From: Paraburkholderia ultramafica
GTDB lineage: Bacteria; Pseudomonadota; Gammaproteobacteria; Burkholderiales; Burkholderiaceae
Direction: 5' to 3'
Assembly: GCF_902859915.1 (NCBI RefSeq)
Contig: NZ_CADIKK010000050.1
Coordinates: 1-39,559, forward strand
DNA: 39,559 nucleotides
Below, one piece after another: positions 26,163-34,394 of the stretch (positions are counted from its first letter, which is position 1; every line of letters starts with the position of its first letter). Both the position numbers and the translations under genes were made by a program. The notes under the pieces were generated by a model. That model did not search any database, was not told the origin of the DNA, and worked only from the letters and a program-made list of their open reading frames with translations.

Positions 26163-26270
26163 ATGAAGATAAGTAAGCAATGCGTAGATCGCGAGCGCGT
26201 CATGCAGTCCGGACGAACACGTACGGTTCTGATGCTCGAGAAAGGAAAACAATCAAGGAGACAAGCATGA
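26163..26270 (+). CDS. Possible 35-residue upstream ORF coupled to the tannase gene
   Basis: An ATG at 26163 opens 35 codons (MKISKQCVDRERV, then a basic tail) whose TGA at 26268 overlaps the tannase ATG at 26267 (ATGA). GAGGAG lies about ten bases upstream of its start. The peptide is basic and has no recognised domain. Coupling to the tannase start would make it a leader peptide. The tannase gene also has its own good RBS inside this ORF, so the uORF may be accidental. Confidence 0.3.
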   Translation: MKISKQCVDRERVMQSGRTRTVLMLEKGKQSRRQA

Positions 26271-28027
26271 GAACTCTGCATCCCTTCGGGCTGCTCGCAC
26301 ACGCCCATGCACGCACAGCCTCGCTGCTGACACTGTTCGCCATCTGCGTGACAGCCACCATTGTCGCCGCCTGCGGTGGCGGTAGCGGTGGTCTCGCCAT
26401 CGCCCCGTTGGCCGTCGTGAACCCGGTCGTCGATTGTTCGAAGCTGGCCTCGATCGACATCACCGACATCGGCGGTGCGGGCAGTTCGATTACTTCGGCT
26501 ACCGTCACTGCCGCCACGGTCAATGGCGCCACCGTCAACTTCTGCACGGTGAAAGGCACGCTCGCACCGTCGAACACCTTCGAAGTCGCGCTGCCTGTCA
26601 GCACGTGGACGCAACGCTTCGCGGAACTGGGCTGCGGCGGTCTGTGCGGCAACCTGAGCGATCCGACCAGGCAAAGCTCGTTCAGCTTCAGCTACACTTG
26701 CCCGCTCGTGCAGCAAGGCGGCTTCGTGACGGCGGCAACCGACATGGGCCACTCGGGCCAGGACGCCAGCTGGACCACGGATACGCAAAAGCAGGCTGAC
26801 TTTGCCTATCGCGGCCAGCACATCACGACGCTCGCGGCGAAGAAGCTGATCAAGGCCTATTACGGGCAGACGCAGAAGTACTCGTACTTCATCGGTTGCT
26901 CCGACGGCGGCCGCGAAGCCCTGATGGCCGCGCAGCGCTACCCGACCGACTACAACGGCATCGTCGCCGGCGCCCCGGCCGCGCACTTCCAGATCCAGAA
27001 CTCGCTGTATCACGGCTGGAGCGTGGAATCGAACAGCACCACTGGCACCAGCACCGGCAATGCCGTGCTCTATGCCGACAAGGCGCTCGTGCTGCACAAG
27101 GCGGTGGTTGCGGCCTGCGGCGGCCAAACCGGCGTGCCTGACGGTCTGCTGGCCGATCCGCGCACCTGTCATTTCGACCCGGCAACGATCCAGTGCGCGA
27201 ACGGCGCGACGGACACCAGCAACTGCCTGACCGCGGCCGAAGTCGCCACTGCCACGAAGATCTATAGTGGCCCGATGGGTGCCACCACCGGCGAGCGCAT
27301 GCTGGCCGGTTCGCCGCAATACGGTTCGGAAGCCAACTGGATCGGCGTCGAAGTGCCGACCACGAACTCGACGGCCGCGGCTACGTCGACCTCGGGTCTG
27401 TTCAGCTACAACATCGTGACGGGCGCCTACAACCTGATCTTCACGGGTTCGCCGAGCATGCCGAACATCGACACGTTCGGCTACCAGGACGCGAGCTTCT
27501 ACAGCAAGTTCCTGCAGGCCAACCACCCGCTCAACGATGCGACCAACCCCGACCTGTCCGCTTTCCAGAACGCCGGCGGCAAGCTGATCCTGTGGCACGG
27601 CTGGGCTGACCAGCACATCTCGCCGCTCTTCACGATTGCATACTACGAGGCGATGCAAAGCACGATGGGCGCGTCGGACGTGAGCCAGTTCGCGCGTCTG
27701 TACGTCATCCCTGGCGTCGGCCACTGCGGCGGCGGCGAGGGCTTCCCGAACATCGACCTGGTATCGCAGATCACGGGCTGGGCCGAGCAGGCCAAGGCTC
27801 CGAATGCCGTGATGACCTACCAGACCGACTCGTCGAACGCTGTGACCGCCACGCGCCCCGTCTACCCGTATCCGGCGGTGGCCAGGTACACCGGTTCCGG
27901 CGACTGGCACAGCGGCGCCAACTACACCCAGGGCGCACCGCTGTACACCGCAGCGGCACCTGCCTGGGCCGGCTCCAGCTTCTACAAGCCCTACACCGCG
28001 AAGACGCAGGGTGTCGCGGCTCCGTAA
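26267..28027 (+). CDS. Tannase / feruloyl esterase family lipoprotein
   Basis: 586 residues from the ATG at 26267 (RBS CAAGGAG). The N-terminus is a lipoprotein signal with lipobox IVAAC-GGGSGG, so it is probably anchored at the outer membrane. The alpha/beta hydrolase of the tannase family (PF07519) follows. The nucleophile Ser is in GCSDGGREAL, the Asp in HGWADQHISP and the His in GVGHCGGGEGF. Cys residues flank Ser and His, giving the CS-D-HC disulphide motif of this family. Members cleave gallate esters of tannins, or feruloyl, chlorogenate or MHET-type esters. Its position opposite the MFS-ligJ-ligK operon favours release of gallic acid, which those genes would import and help degrade. 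Substrate is inferred from context. Confidence 0.92.
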   Translation: MRTLHPFGLLAHAHARTASLLTLFAICVTATIVAACGGGSGGLAIAPLAVVNPVVDCSKLASIDITDIGGAGSSITSATVTAATVNGATVNFCTVKGTLAPSNTFEVALPVSTWTQRFAELGCGGLCGNLSDPTRQSSFSFSYTCPLVQQGGFVTAATDMGHSGQDASWTTDTQKQADFAYRGQHITTLAAKKLIKAYYGQTQKYSYFIGCSDGGREALMAAQRYPTDYNGIVAGAPAAHFQIQNSLYHGWSVESNSTTGTSTGNAVLYADKALVLHKAVVAACGGQTGVPDGLLADPRTCHFDPATIQCANGATDTSNCLTAAEVATATKIYSGPMGATTGERMLAGSPQYGSEANWIGVEVPTTNSTAAATSTSGLFSYNIVTGAYNLIFTGSPSMPNIDTFGYQDASFYSKFLQANHPLNDATNPDLSAFQNAGGKLILWHGWADQHISPLFTIAYYEAMQSTMGASDVSQFARLYVIPGVGHCGGGEGFPNIDLVSQITGWAEQAKAPNAVMTYQTDSSNAVTATRPVYPYPAVARYTGSGDWHSGANYTQGAPLYTAAAPAWAGSSFYKPYTAKTQGVAAP

Positions 28028-28052
28028 GCAGGATCCCGCTACCCGGCTGCCT

Positions 28053-28074
28053 GGCCGGCCCTTCGGGGCCGGCC
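28053..28074 (+). terminator. Perfect hairpin after the tannase gene
   Basis: GGCCGGCCC and GGGCCGGCC form a 9-bp stem around a TTCG tetraloop, 26 bp after the stop codon. There is no T-run, so it may act with other factors or as a 3' mRNA stabiliser. A second stem follows at 28124-28156. Confidence 0.55.
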
Positions 28075-28123
28075 CGCTACCCGAGCGAAGTTGAACTCCG
28101 GCGACGCTCGGCGGGATCGATGG

Positions 28124-28156
28124 CACACGGCGGCGCCAACCGGGGCCGCCGTTGTG
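28124..28156 (+). terminator. Second stem-loop downstream of tannase
   Basis: CACACGGCGGC pairs with GCCGCCGTTGTG (one bulge) around a short loop. CGTTTG follows. A weak terminator candidate in the convergent region with the binding-protein gene at 28351-29496. Confidence 0.4.
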
Positions 28157-28263
28157 CGTTTGTACGGCATGGGCCGAAATACGATGGCCTGGGTAGGGTG
28201 AGCGCGGCGTCGGGTTTTAGCTGCATGACGTCGTAATTGCTGAAGTACTGCGTAGTCGCTCTC

Positions 28264-28285
28264 GCGGGCGCGACTGCGCGCCCGC
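28264..28285. terminator. Convergent-region hairpin
   Basis: GCGGGCGCG and CGCGCCCGC form a perfect 9-bp stem with a 4-base loop, followed by TTT on the plus strand. It sits 66 bp past the stop of the minus-strand binding-protein gene and may serve either direction. Confidence 0.5.
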
Positions 28286-28350
28286 TTTCATCGAGAGCAG
28301 CGAACCAAGGCGATGGAGTCTTCCTCCACCCGCCCCGAGTCGATCCGTGC

Positions 28351-29496
28351 TTACATCTTCACCACATCGACCAGCGTCTTCTTCCCGTCCTTGTAGTCGT
28401 ACAGCGAAATGACACCGTGCTGCAGGTCGCCCTTCGCATCGAACGTCGTCTGGCCGGTCACGCCCTTGTAGTCGGTGCCCGCGATCTTCGCGAGAACCTT
28501 CGACGGCTCGGTCGAGTTCGCACGCTTCATCGCGTCGACGACGATGTACACCGCGTCGTACGTGAACGGCGCGTCGAATTCGATCGGGTGGCCAAAGCGC
28601 TTCGTGTACTTCGCCGAGAATTGCGCGCCGCCATCCATCCGCTCGACAGCCATGCCCGCCTGCGAGCACACGACATTGCCGGCTGCCGCGCCAGCCAGTT
28701 GCGCGAGGCTTTCGGTACACACGCCGTCGCCCGAGAGCACTTTCGCGCGCAGGCCCAGTTGCCTTGCCTGCTTCGCGAACGGACCACCGGTGGCGTCCAT
28801 GCCGCCGTACATGATCGCGTCCGGATTCTCGCCCTTGATCTTCGTGAGAATGGCGCGGAAATCGACAGCCTTGTCGTTGGTCGCGTCATGCGACATGACC
28901 TTCAGGCCGAGCGCCTTGGCAGTCCGTTCGAATTCGTTCGCGAGCCCCTGGCCGTATGCCGTCGAGTCATCGACAACCGCGACGGTTTTCACGTTCAGGC
29001 TCTTCGCCGCATAGTTCGCCAGCGCCGGACCCTGCTGCGCATCGGTCGCCACGACCCGGTAGGTCGTCTTGAAGCCTTGTAGCGTGTAGGCCGGATTCGT
29101 CGACGACGGCGAGATCTGCACGATGCCCGCATCGCTATAGATCTTCGACGCCGGAATCGATGCGCCCGAGTTCAGGTGGCCGACCACGGCAACGACCTTG
29201 TCGTCGACCAGCTTCTGCGCGACCTGGGTGGCCTGACGCGGATCAGCAGCATCATCCTGCGCGTCGAGCACCAGCATGATCTTCTGACCGTTGACCGTCA
29301 GCCCCTTCGCGTTGATTTCCTCGATCGCGAGGCGCGCGCCGTTTTCATTGTCCTTGCCGAGGTGGGCGGAGCCGCCCGTCAGCGGACCGACGTGACCGAT
29401 CTTGACGATCTGATCGGCAGAAGCCGAGGTCGCCATGGTTGCGAATGCGACGACTGCGGCGCTAATCGGCAGCAGTTTGTGAAACTTGAAAGTCAT
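28351..29496 (-). CDS. Branched-chain amino-acid-type ABC transporter substrate-binding protein (LivK family), orphan
   Basis: 381 residues. Sec signal peptide (hydrophobic run ending TSASA-DQIV), then the type I periplasmic binding fold. KIGHVGPLTGGSAHLGKDNENG is the start of the domain. VAVVGHLNSGASIPAS and SPSSTNPAYT are the ligand-binding segments and FDAPFTYDAVY is C-terminal. RBS GAGGAG precedes the start. No LivH/M/G/F permease or ATPase genes lie nearby, so it is an orphan that must share a transporter encoded elsewhere. It may bind an amino acid or an aromatic acid, since LivK-like proteins next to aromatic catabolic genes often do. Confidence 0.93.
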   Translation of the reverse strand: MTFKFHKLLPISAAVVAFATMATSASADQIVKIGHVGPLTGGSAHLGKDNENGARLAIEEINAKGLTVNGQKIMLVLDAQDDAADPRQATQVAQKLVDDKVVAVVGHLNSGASIPASKIYSDAGIVQISPSSTNPAYTLQGFKTTYRVVATDAQQGPALANYAAKSLNVKTVAVVDDSTAYGQGLANEFERTAKALGLKVMSHDATNDKAVDFRAILTKIKGENPDAIMYGGMDATGGPFAKQARQLGLRAKVLSGDGVCTESLAQLAGAAAGNVVCSQAGMAVERMDGGAQFSAKYTKRFGHPIEFDAPFTYDAVYIVVDAMKRANSTEPSKVLAKIAGTDYKGVTGQTTFDAKGDLQHGVISLYDYKDGKKTLVDVVKM

Positions 29497-30156
29497 TCAA
29501 AAATCTCCTCTTTGTTTTCCAATCACCCAGTTATGGGATTACCAACGCTGCTGAATCTGCGCGCTTTCGCGCCATCTCACGTCGGCCTGATGCAACGCTT
29601 GAACGGCTCACCCGCTGGTTCGGATTGCGGAGCCCGATCCGGCTGATGCCCGTGACGGCATCATTGCTTGCCTCGTCCCGCATCAGAAAGTGCTGCTTGG
29701 ACGCTAGCACGCATTGACTCGGCAAATCGACAATATTTGTAAAATTCGCATTATCTCGATAAAAATCTTCCTTTAATTGACGCAAGCGGCGTGACTTGTT
29801 GACGACCCGCCCACATTTACCTGGCGATACGAACTAAATTTATTGACGAGGCTCGCTCACGCGCAGACCGATGTCTTCGAGCGACGCCAGGAGAAAACAG
29901 AACGAAAGGACTGCGGTTGAGCGTCGACGCGTCGCATGCTCGAGCGGAAAGTTGAATAATTCATTGCTGGCTCTTGCGCAGTTGTTGCACTGCGCAACCT
30001 ATGTTTGCGATTGACCGTTGTACGGCATTGAAACTCCCGGACCGGTATCGAGAGCACTTCATGCCCCCAGGTTGCGCGGCTTGTCGACAGAACGGCAGTA
30101 CGAATGGCGTGCGAACGAGGCGGCTTCATTCATCTGCAGTTGAAAAGATTTTCACT
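29497..30156. other. Gene-free stretch upstream of the LivK gene
   Basis: No convincing gene. AT-rich sequence at 29715-29780 probably holds the promoter of the leftward binding-protein gene. A perfect inverted repeat lies at 29974-29997. Short frames do not match known families. Confidence 0.5.
29974..29997. promoter_or_regulatory. Perfect inverted repeat TTGCGCAG-N8-CTGCGCAA
   Basis: Two perfect 8-bp arms are separated by TTGTTGCA. It lies 160 bp upstream of the LysR stub on the plus strand. The size and dyad symmetry fit an operator for a dimeric regulator. The regulated gene may have been lost in the adjacent deletion. Confidence 0.45.
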
Positions 30157-30199
30157 ATGCGCATTCCGCCGGTGAAGGCCATCATCGCTTTCGAGAGCG
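30157..30199 (+). pseudogene. GcvA-type LysR N-terminal stub
   Basis: The ATG at 30157 begins MRIPPVKAIIAFESV, the classic opening of GcvA-branch LysR proteins (xxLPPLxALRAFEAxA). The match ends within about 14 codons, where sequence of an SDR gene begins in another frame. It therefore marks one side of a deletion junction. Confidence 0.5.
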
Positions 30200-30334
30200 T
30201 GGTTCGACGCGATCGTCGACGTCAACCTGCGCGGCACACTCCATATGTCGCAAACCGTGCTGCCGGTCACGAAGGAGTGCAAAGGCGGCACGGGCATCAC
30301 GCTCGACGTGAACGGCGGCATGCTCATTCATTGA
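30197..30334 (+). pseudogene. SDR-family gene collapsed by internal deletion
   Basis: 46 codons read WFDAIVDVNLRGTLHMSQTV, then VLPVTKECKGG, jumping straight to TGITLDVNGGMLIH and TGA. The first part corresponds to the middle of an SDR (compare WDRILDVNLRG in the intact gene at 11898). The second part is the very C-terminus (compare DVNGGMLIHG). The YxxxK active site and about 100 residues between them are gone. The preceding N-terminus is replaced by the LysR stub. It sits 85 bp before an MFS gene, so it was probably part of a LysR-SDR-MFS cassette. Confidence 0.75.
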
Positions 30335-30419
30335 CGTCGTTCATCAACGCGCGGCCGCGCTTCTGAATCGACCGCGTGCGAGGCACCTGGGCCAACCCAG
30401 GGCATGGAAGGAGACAAAC

Positions 30420-31589
30420 ATGAAATCGAAGTACACCGCGTTGCCCGTTACCGGCGATATGCCGCCCCACACGGACTCGACCAGCTTCGAGTCGAAAACC
30501 TACGCGAAAGTCGGCCGCCGTCTGATTCCGTTCCTGATGCTGTGCTATCTCGGCGCCTATCTCGACCGGGTCAACGTCGGTTTCGCAAAGTTGCAGATGC
30601 TCAACGACCTGCGCTTTAGCGAAACCGTCTATGGCATGGGTGCGGGCATTTTCTTTCTTGGCTACTTCCTCTTCGAAGTACCGAGCAATCTGATTCTGCA
30701 TCGCGTCGGCGCGCGCAAATGGCTGGCGCGAATCATGTTGACGTGGGCGGTGATCTCCGCGAGCTTCGTGTTCGTGAAATCGCCTGCGGCTTTCTACGTG
30801 CTGCGGTTTCTGCTGGGCGTCGCGGAAGCGGGTTTTGCACCCGGCGTGATCCTCTATCTGACGTACTGGTTTCCGGCTGCGCGCCGGGCCAAAGCGTTAT
30901 CGCTATTTTTCATGGCGATTCCATTGGCCGGCATTATTGGCGGGCCGCTTTCCGGCTGGATCATGCACTCGCTGCAAGGGGCGATGAACCTGGCCGGCTG
31001 GAAGTGGCTGTTCCTGTTCGAAGCGCTGCCGTCACTCGTGCTCGGCATCGCGATCCTGCTGTACCTCGACGACAGCATCGCGAAAGCGAAGTGGCTGACC
31101 GACCCCGAAAAGAATCTGCTCGCCCGCAATGTCGGTAGCGACAACGCACACAAGATCGCGCACGTCTCGGTCAGGTCGTTCATCGGCGACCGCCGCTTGT
31201 GGCTGATGGCGGCGATCTACTTCTGCGTCGTGCTCGGCCAGTATGGCCTGACGTTCTGGCTGCCGACCATCATTCGCAAGTCCGGTGTCGCCGACCCGCT
31301 CTGGATTGGCGTGTTTACCGCGATTCCCTATCTGTGCGCGCTCATCGCGCTGCCGCTGATCGGCATGAGCGCGGACCGTCGCCGCGAGCGCAGACTGCAT
31401 CTGGCGATTCCGATGCTGATCGCCGCGGCCGGCTTCGTGCTGCTGCCGGCGCTCGGCAGTGTGCCGGCATCGATCGTCTGTCTGAGCGTCGCCGCCGCGG
31501 GCATCCTCGCCTCCTCATCACAGTTCTGGTCGCTGCCGACCGCCTTGCTCGGCGGTATGTCCGCCGCTGAAGCGCGAACCAAAGCGTAA
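30420..31589 (+). pseudogene. MFS transporter (ACS family), C-terminally truncated
   Basis: 389 residues with a good RBS (AAGGAGA). It is the anion:cation symporter family (sugar-acid or phthalate carriers): GAYLDRVNVGFAKLQM, GYFLFEVPSNLILHRVGARKW and FLLGVAEAGFAPGVILYLTYW are diagnostic. Members have about 430-450 residues. Here the sequence follows the family up to SLPTALLGGMSAA, then turns into EARTKA and a stop, so the last two membrane helices are missing. It could still be expressed but is likely non-functional. It stands directly after the collapsed SDR and belongs to the same decayed cassette. Sugar acids are the usual substrates of this branch. Confidence 0.8.
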
Positions 31590-31635
31590 GCCGCTGCACC
31601 ACATGAACAGAGACTCCGACTCGGCGATCGCTTCG

Positions 31636-31923
31636 TTAGCAAAGTTTTGTGCTCGTCACCCAGGACATGCTGTTAAATCGCGCGACGATTGAATCCAGCA
31701 ACTCACGTCGCGTCCGAACGAGTGCTATCGCGACCTCCTCAAAACCGGAATCTGGCGACGTCGTAATATCCACATTCTCGACGTTGGCGGAAAACGGCAG
31801 CAACACCTGCCAGATCGCCGCAATGCGCATATCTTGAACACGTGCGCGCACCACCAGCCGATGGCGGTCCGCAGCATGGGTTGCCGGCGATTGAAACCCT
31901 GTTTCGAAGCGTCCACTATTCAT
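31636..31923 (-). CDS. Hypothetical protein
   Basis: 95 residues; ATG at 31923 with AGAGGA five bases upstream. After a polar N-terminus it reads RLVVRARVQDMRIAAIWQ, then VENVDITTSPDSGFEEVAI, and ends with a helix-strand. The alternation suggests a small beta-alpha-beta (ACT-like or ferredoxin-like) fold, but no family was recognised. It is the last of three small genes on this strand, 48 bp after its neighbour. Confidence 0.65.
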   Translation of the reverse strand: MNSGRFETGFQSPATHAADRHRLVVRARVQDMRIAAIWQVLLPFSANVENVDITTSPDSGFEEVAIALVRTRRELLDSIVARFNSMSWVTSTKLC

Positions 31924-31971
31924 GCCGATCCTCTTGCGTTTTCCGGTTCACGTGTTCGCAATGCCCGATCA

Positions 31972-32229
31972 TTATTCAATCAGTTGGCTTTCCGACGGGA
32001 TTCTGACAATTCCGCACAGTCTGTTCAGCAAGTTCTGCGCATGGTCCCGATCGACCTGCGAGATATCGTATTGGACAAGCAGCGTTTCGATACGCTGGCG
32101 CCAATAGCCCGGTTCGTTGATCAGGGACGTAGAGGCAATCGAGTCGCCACTGCTGGTTATCCGTTCTAGCGCGGCGACGATCGCTTCAATGTGCAGAAGA
32201 TCACTTTTATAAGAAGCATCAATTCCCAT
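31972..32229 (-). CDS. Hypothetical protein
   Basis: 85 residues; ATG at 32229 preceded by GGGAG. Mostly helical, acidic-polar: LLHIEAIVAALERITSSGD, then GYWRQRIETLLVQYD and DRDHAQNLLNRLCGIVR. No signal peptide, membrane helix or known domain seen. Same direction and close spacing as the small genes on each side, suggesting one short operon. Confidence 0.65.
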   Translation of the reverse strand: MGIDASYKSDLLHIEAIVAALERITSSGDSIASTSLINEPGYWRQRIETLLVQYDISQVDRDHAQNLLNRLCGIVRIPSESQLIE

Positions 32230-32273
32230 TACACTCCCGCTCCACCTGTCTTTTTAGACACTTTTTATCGCGT

Positions 32274-32432
32274 CTATTTCGGTCCGCGCGTGCGATACCA
32301 CCAGTCGACATGATCGAGATTCCGAAGAAGTTGTCCACGACGGCGTTCCCGACGATAGTGGCTCATTACGAGAGGTATCGCGATCAGCAGTGCGGTGGTG
32401 CCAATCGTGAGTCCCATCCATCTTTCGATCAT
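32274..32432 (-). CDS. Small single-helix membrane protein
   Basis: 52 residues from the ATG at 32432 with GAGG five bases upstream; a longer reading from 32477 has no RBS. One hydrophobic helix (MGLTIGTTALLIAIPLVM) is followed by a strongly basic segment (HYRRERRRGQLLRN) and a WWYRTRG end, so the C-terminus should be cytoplasmic. Unknown function. First of three small minus-strand genes. Confidence 0.6.
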   Translation of the reverse strand: MIERWMGLTIGTTALLIAIPLVMSHYRRERRRGQLLRNLDHVDWWYRTRGPK

Positions 32433-32689
32433 TGCGACCTCGTCTGAAAAGAAAGCGACGTTATCCAGCGGCGCCAACCATTAGCGGCTCGCGACAACAT
32501 CCTGATTGCCGCGATCGCTCAGCGCACGCCCGATGAAAGGGACAAGTGCTCGCACTCATCCCGCCGTTCAATCAGCCCTGCAGACAAACCAACAACAAAT
32601 ACGACACCGTGACGACACCGTGCCGGTCCCGGATCGTGCGGTCCGTCCAGCCTCTTTGAAAAACTGTTGAATGGACCAGCAGCGCTCAG

Positions 32690-33244
32690 CTAGTCTGCGC
32701 GAGCATGGTCGCGGGACTTTGCAGAGCCCGACGCCGGCGCAGTGGCCGCCGGCTGGGTTCGCTGCGCCATTGCGATGGCTTGTGCGGTAGCTTTGAGCAC
32801 CGTGTCATAGGCAAGGCCAGCACTGGAAACCGTCGACTTCATCACCGTGACGGCAGCTTCGGAACCGGCAGGAGCATGCCTGGCGACGCCGTCGACCAGT
32901 TCTTGCAGTTTGGCGTTGCGATGCTCGAATCGAGCCTTGAAGAATTTCAGAAACTCGACTTGCGTATGAGTCGCGATTTCAAGTACCTGACGGTTGTACG
33001 AAAGCGCTCTCTCCGCGACCGGCCGCACGGCATTGGCTTGATGAACCCACAGTTCGACCGGCGTCTTACCGGACATCGCCAACTGCCAAGCCTGTTCGCT
33101 CTCGGCGACAGTCGCCTTGACTGCCTGCTGATTCAACTCGACGAGTTTTTCAAAACACTGGAATACTTGCTGCGCCAACGAAAACGCTGCGTCAACACTG
33201 TCACTTTGCGCCCAGCCAAGATGTTCGTTCGTCGAAATGTACAC
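32690..33244 (-). CDS. phaP: Phasin family protein
   Basis: 184 residues from a GTG at 33244 with AAAGGAGAG just upstream. It is helical and polar throughout, with amphipathic segments FSLAQQVFQCFEKLVELNQQ and EFLKFFKARFEHRNAKLQEL typical of Phasin_2 proteins. The C-terminus is Ala/Pro-rich. Phasins coat polyhydroxyalkanoate granules and control their size. It is monocistronic here. The only other possibly PHA-related gene in the window is the BktB-type thiolase about 5 kb away, so the pairing may be fortuitous. Confidence 0.85.
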   Translation of the reverse strand: MYISTNEHLGWAQSDSVDAAFSLAQQVFQCFEKLVELNQQAVKATVAESEQAWQLAMSGKTPVELWVHQANAVRPVAERALSYNRQVLEIATHTQVEFLKFFKARFEHRNAKLQELVDGVARHAPAGSEAAVTVMKSTVSSAGLAYDTVLKATAQAIAMAQRTQPAATAPASGSAKSRDHARAD

Positions 33245-33582
33245 CGCTCTCTCCTTTAGTCATACTAATAGTTCGCTCAAAGCGATGGGCAGGAAACCTG
33301 CCGCAGCTCAAACTCACGGCTGTGCCCGGGCTGCATCGATCCGGACCATTTCTGCTGCAATGCGGAATTAGACGAAACATTCTAACTTTGTTAAATGAGT
33401 GGTTGGTGTACTCTTTTATCGGTAGTTACCCTACAAAACGATCGGTTCTGATGACTGCCTTTTGTCGGATCAAACAGACCAGCGGCCTGCAAATACCAGG
33501 CTCCAAATATTACAATCTACTTGCGATCGATTCGCGTTTGAAGTAGGCTCACCTCTCAATAAATCACCAGATGAGGTAGCGG
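33245..33582. other. Divergent intergenic region (phasin / PepSY gene)
   Basis: About 340 bp with lower GC around 33360-33440. It should hold the promoters of both neighbours. No clear -35/-10 pair or operator could be singled out. Confidence 0.4.
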
Positions 33583-33846
33583 ATGTTCAAGTTTCTGGCG
33601 TTAGTGGTGGCGGTGGGCGTTTCCGGCACGGCGTTCGCGAAGGCCGATTGCACGGCGCATCCAAAGAGCGAGTGGATGAAGGAATCGGATGCGCGCTCGC
33701 AACTCGAAGGGCAAGGATACAAGATCAAGAAGTTCAAGGTCGATGGCAACTGCTACGAGATCTACGGTCACAACAAAGACGGCAAGAAGGTCGAGATCTA
33801 CTACGACACCAAGACGCTCGATGTCGTGAAGTCGGAAATCGAATAA
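33583..33846 (+). CDS. PepSY-domain small secreted protein
   Basis: 87 residues. A Sec signal peptide (hydrophobic run ending GTAFA-KADC) is followed by a single PepSY/YpeB-like domain: SEWMKESDARSQLEGQGY, KIKKFKVDGNCYEIYG, then KVEIYYDTKTLDVVKSEI. The mature part holds two Cys. Periplasmic. In Burkholderia-type genomes such proteins sit beside a cytochrome b561 gene, as here (17 bp downstream), often with a two-component system that is not present in this window. The likely role is an accessory of a membrane redox module. Confidence 0.88.
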   Translation: MFKFLALVVAVGVSGTAFAKADCTAHPKSEWMKESDARSQLEGQGYKIKKFKVDGNCYEIYGHNKDGKKVEIYYDTKTLDVVKSEIE

Positions 33847-33863
33847 GCTCCGAGCCTCACTCG

Positions 33864-34394
33864 ATGCCCGTCAAAACCTGGGATATCTGGGTGCGGTTCA
33901 CGCACTGGAGCATCGCGGGCATCGTCGCGTGGAATCTGTTCGGCCCTACCGACCAGGCGCATCGGGTACTCGGGTATGTCGCGGCGGGGCTCGTCGCGTC
34001 TCGCATCGTATGGGGCTTCATCGGCACGACGAACGCGCGATTTGCGGCGTGGTGGCCGGGGCGCTCGCATCTCACCGCATATATTCGCTCGCTTGCCGCC
34101 GGCGAGCCGCAGCAGCATCTGTCGCACAATCCGCTTGGCGGCCTGATGGCGTTGACGCTATGGCTGCTGATTTTGGCGCTGGCTGTGAGCGGCTGGCTGA
34201 TGCGCGTCAATGCCTTCTGGGGCGAAGACTGGCCGCAGGATCTCCACACTTGTCTGTCGACCGCGCTGCAAGTCTGCGTGTGCGCGCATATTCTCGCGGC
34301 GATCGTGATGAGCGTCTGGACGCGCGAAAACCTCATCGGCGCAATGCTGACGGGCTTTAAACGCGATCTCGGAGACCAGGACACCTCGCGTTAG
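33864..34394 (+). CDS. Cytochrome b561 family protein
   Basis: 176 residues from the ATG at 33864. It has four membrane helices and His residues placed as haem b ligands: VRFTHWSIAG, QAHRVLGYVAAG, DLHTCLS and VCAHILAAIVM. GLVASRIVWGFIG is typical of the nickel-dependent-hydrogenase b-type/b561 group. It forms a short operon with the PepSY gene. It would carry electrons across the inner membrane; the electron partners are not visible. Confidence 0.9.
   Translation: MPVKTWDIWVRFTHWSIAGIVAWNLFGPTDQAHRVLGYVAAGLVASRIVWGFIGTTNARFAAWWPGRSHLTAYIRSLAAGEPQQHLSHNPLGGLMALTLWLLILALAVSGWLMRVNAFWGEDWPQDLHTCLSTALQVCVCAHILAAIVMSVWTRENLIGAMLTGFKRDLGDQDTSR

Noticed and set aside
26141..28126. 661-codon minus-strand frame opposite tannase
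   Set aside because: Arg/Val/Gly-rich antisense shadow of a well-recognised tannase-family gene with catalytic motifs; no domain of its own.
31636..32432. Toxin-antitoxin system among the small genes
   Set aside because: Three genes rather than two, no known toxin or antitoxin fold, and no palindromic operator in front.
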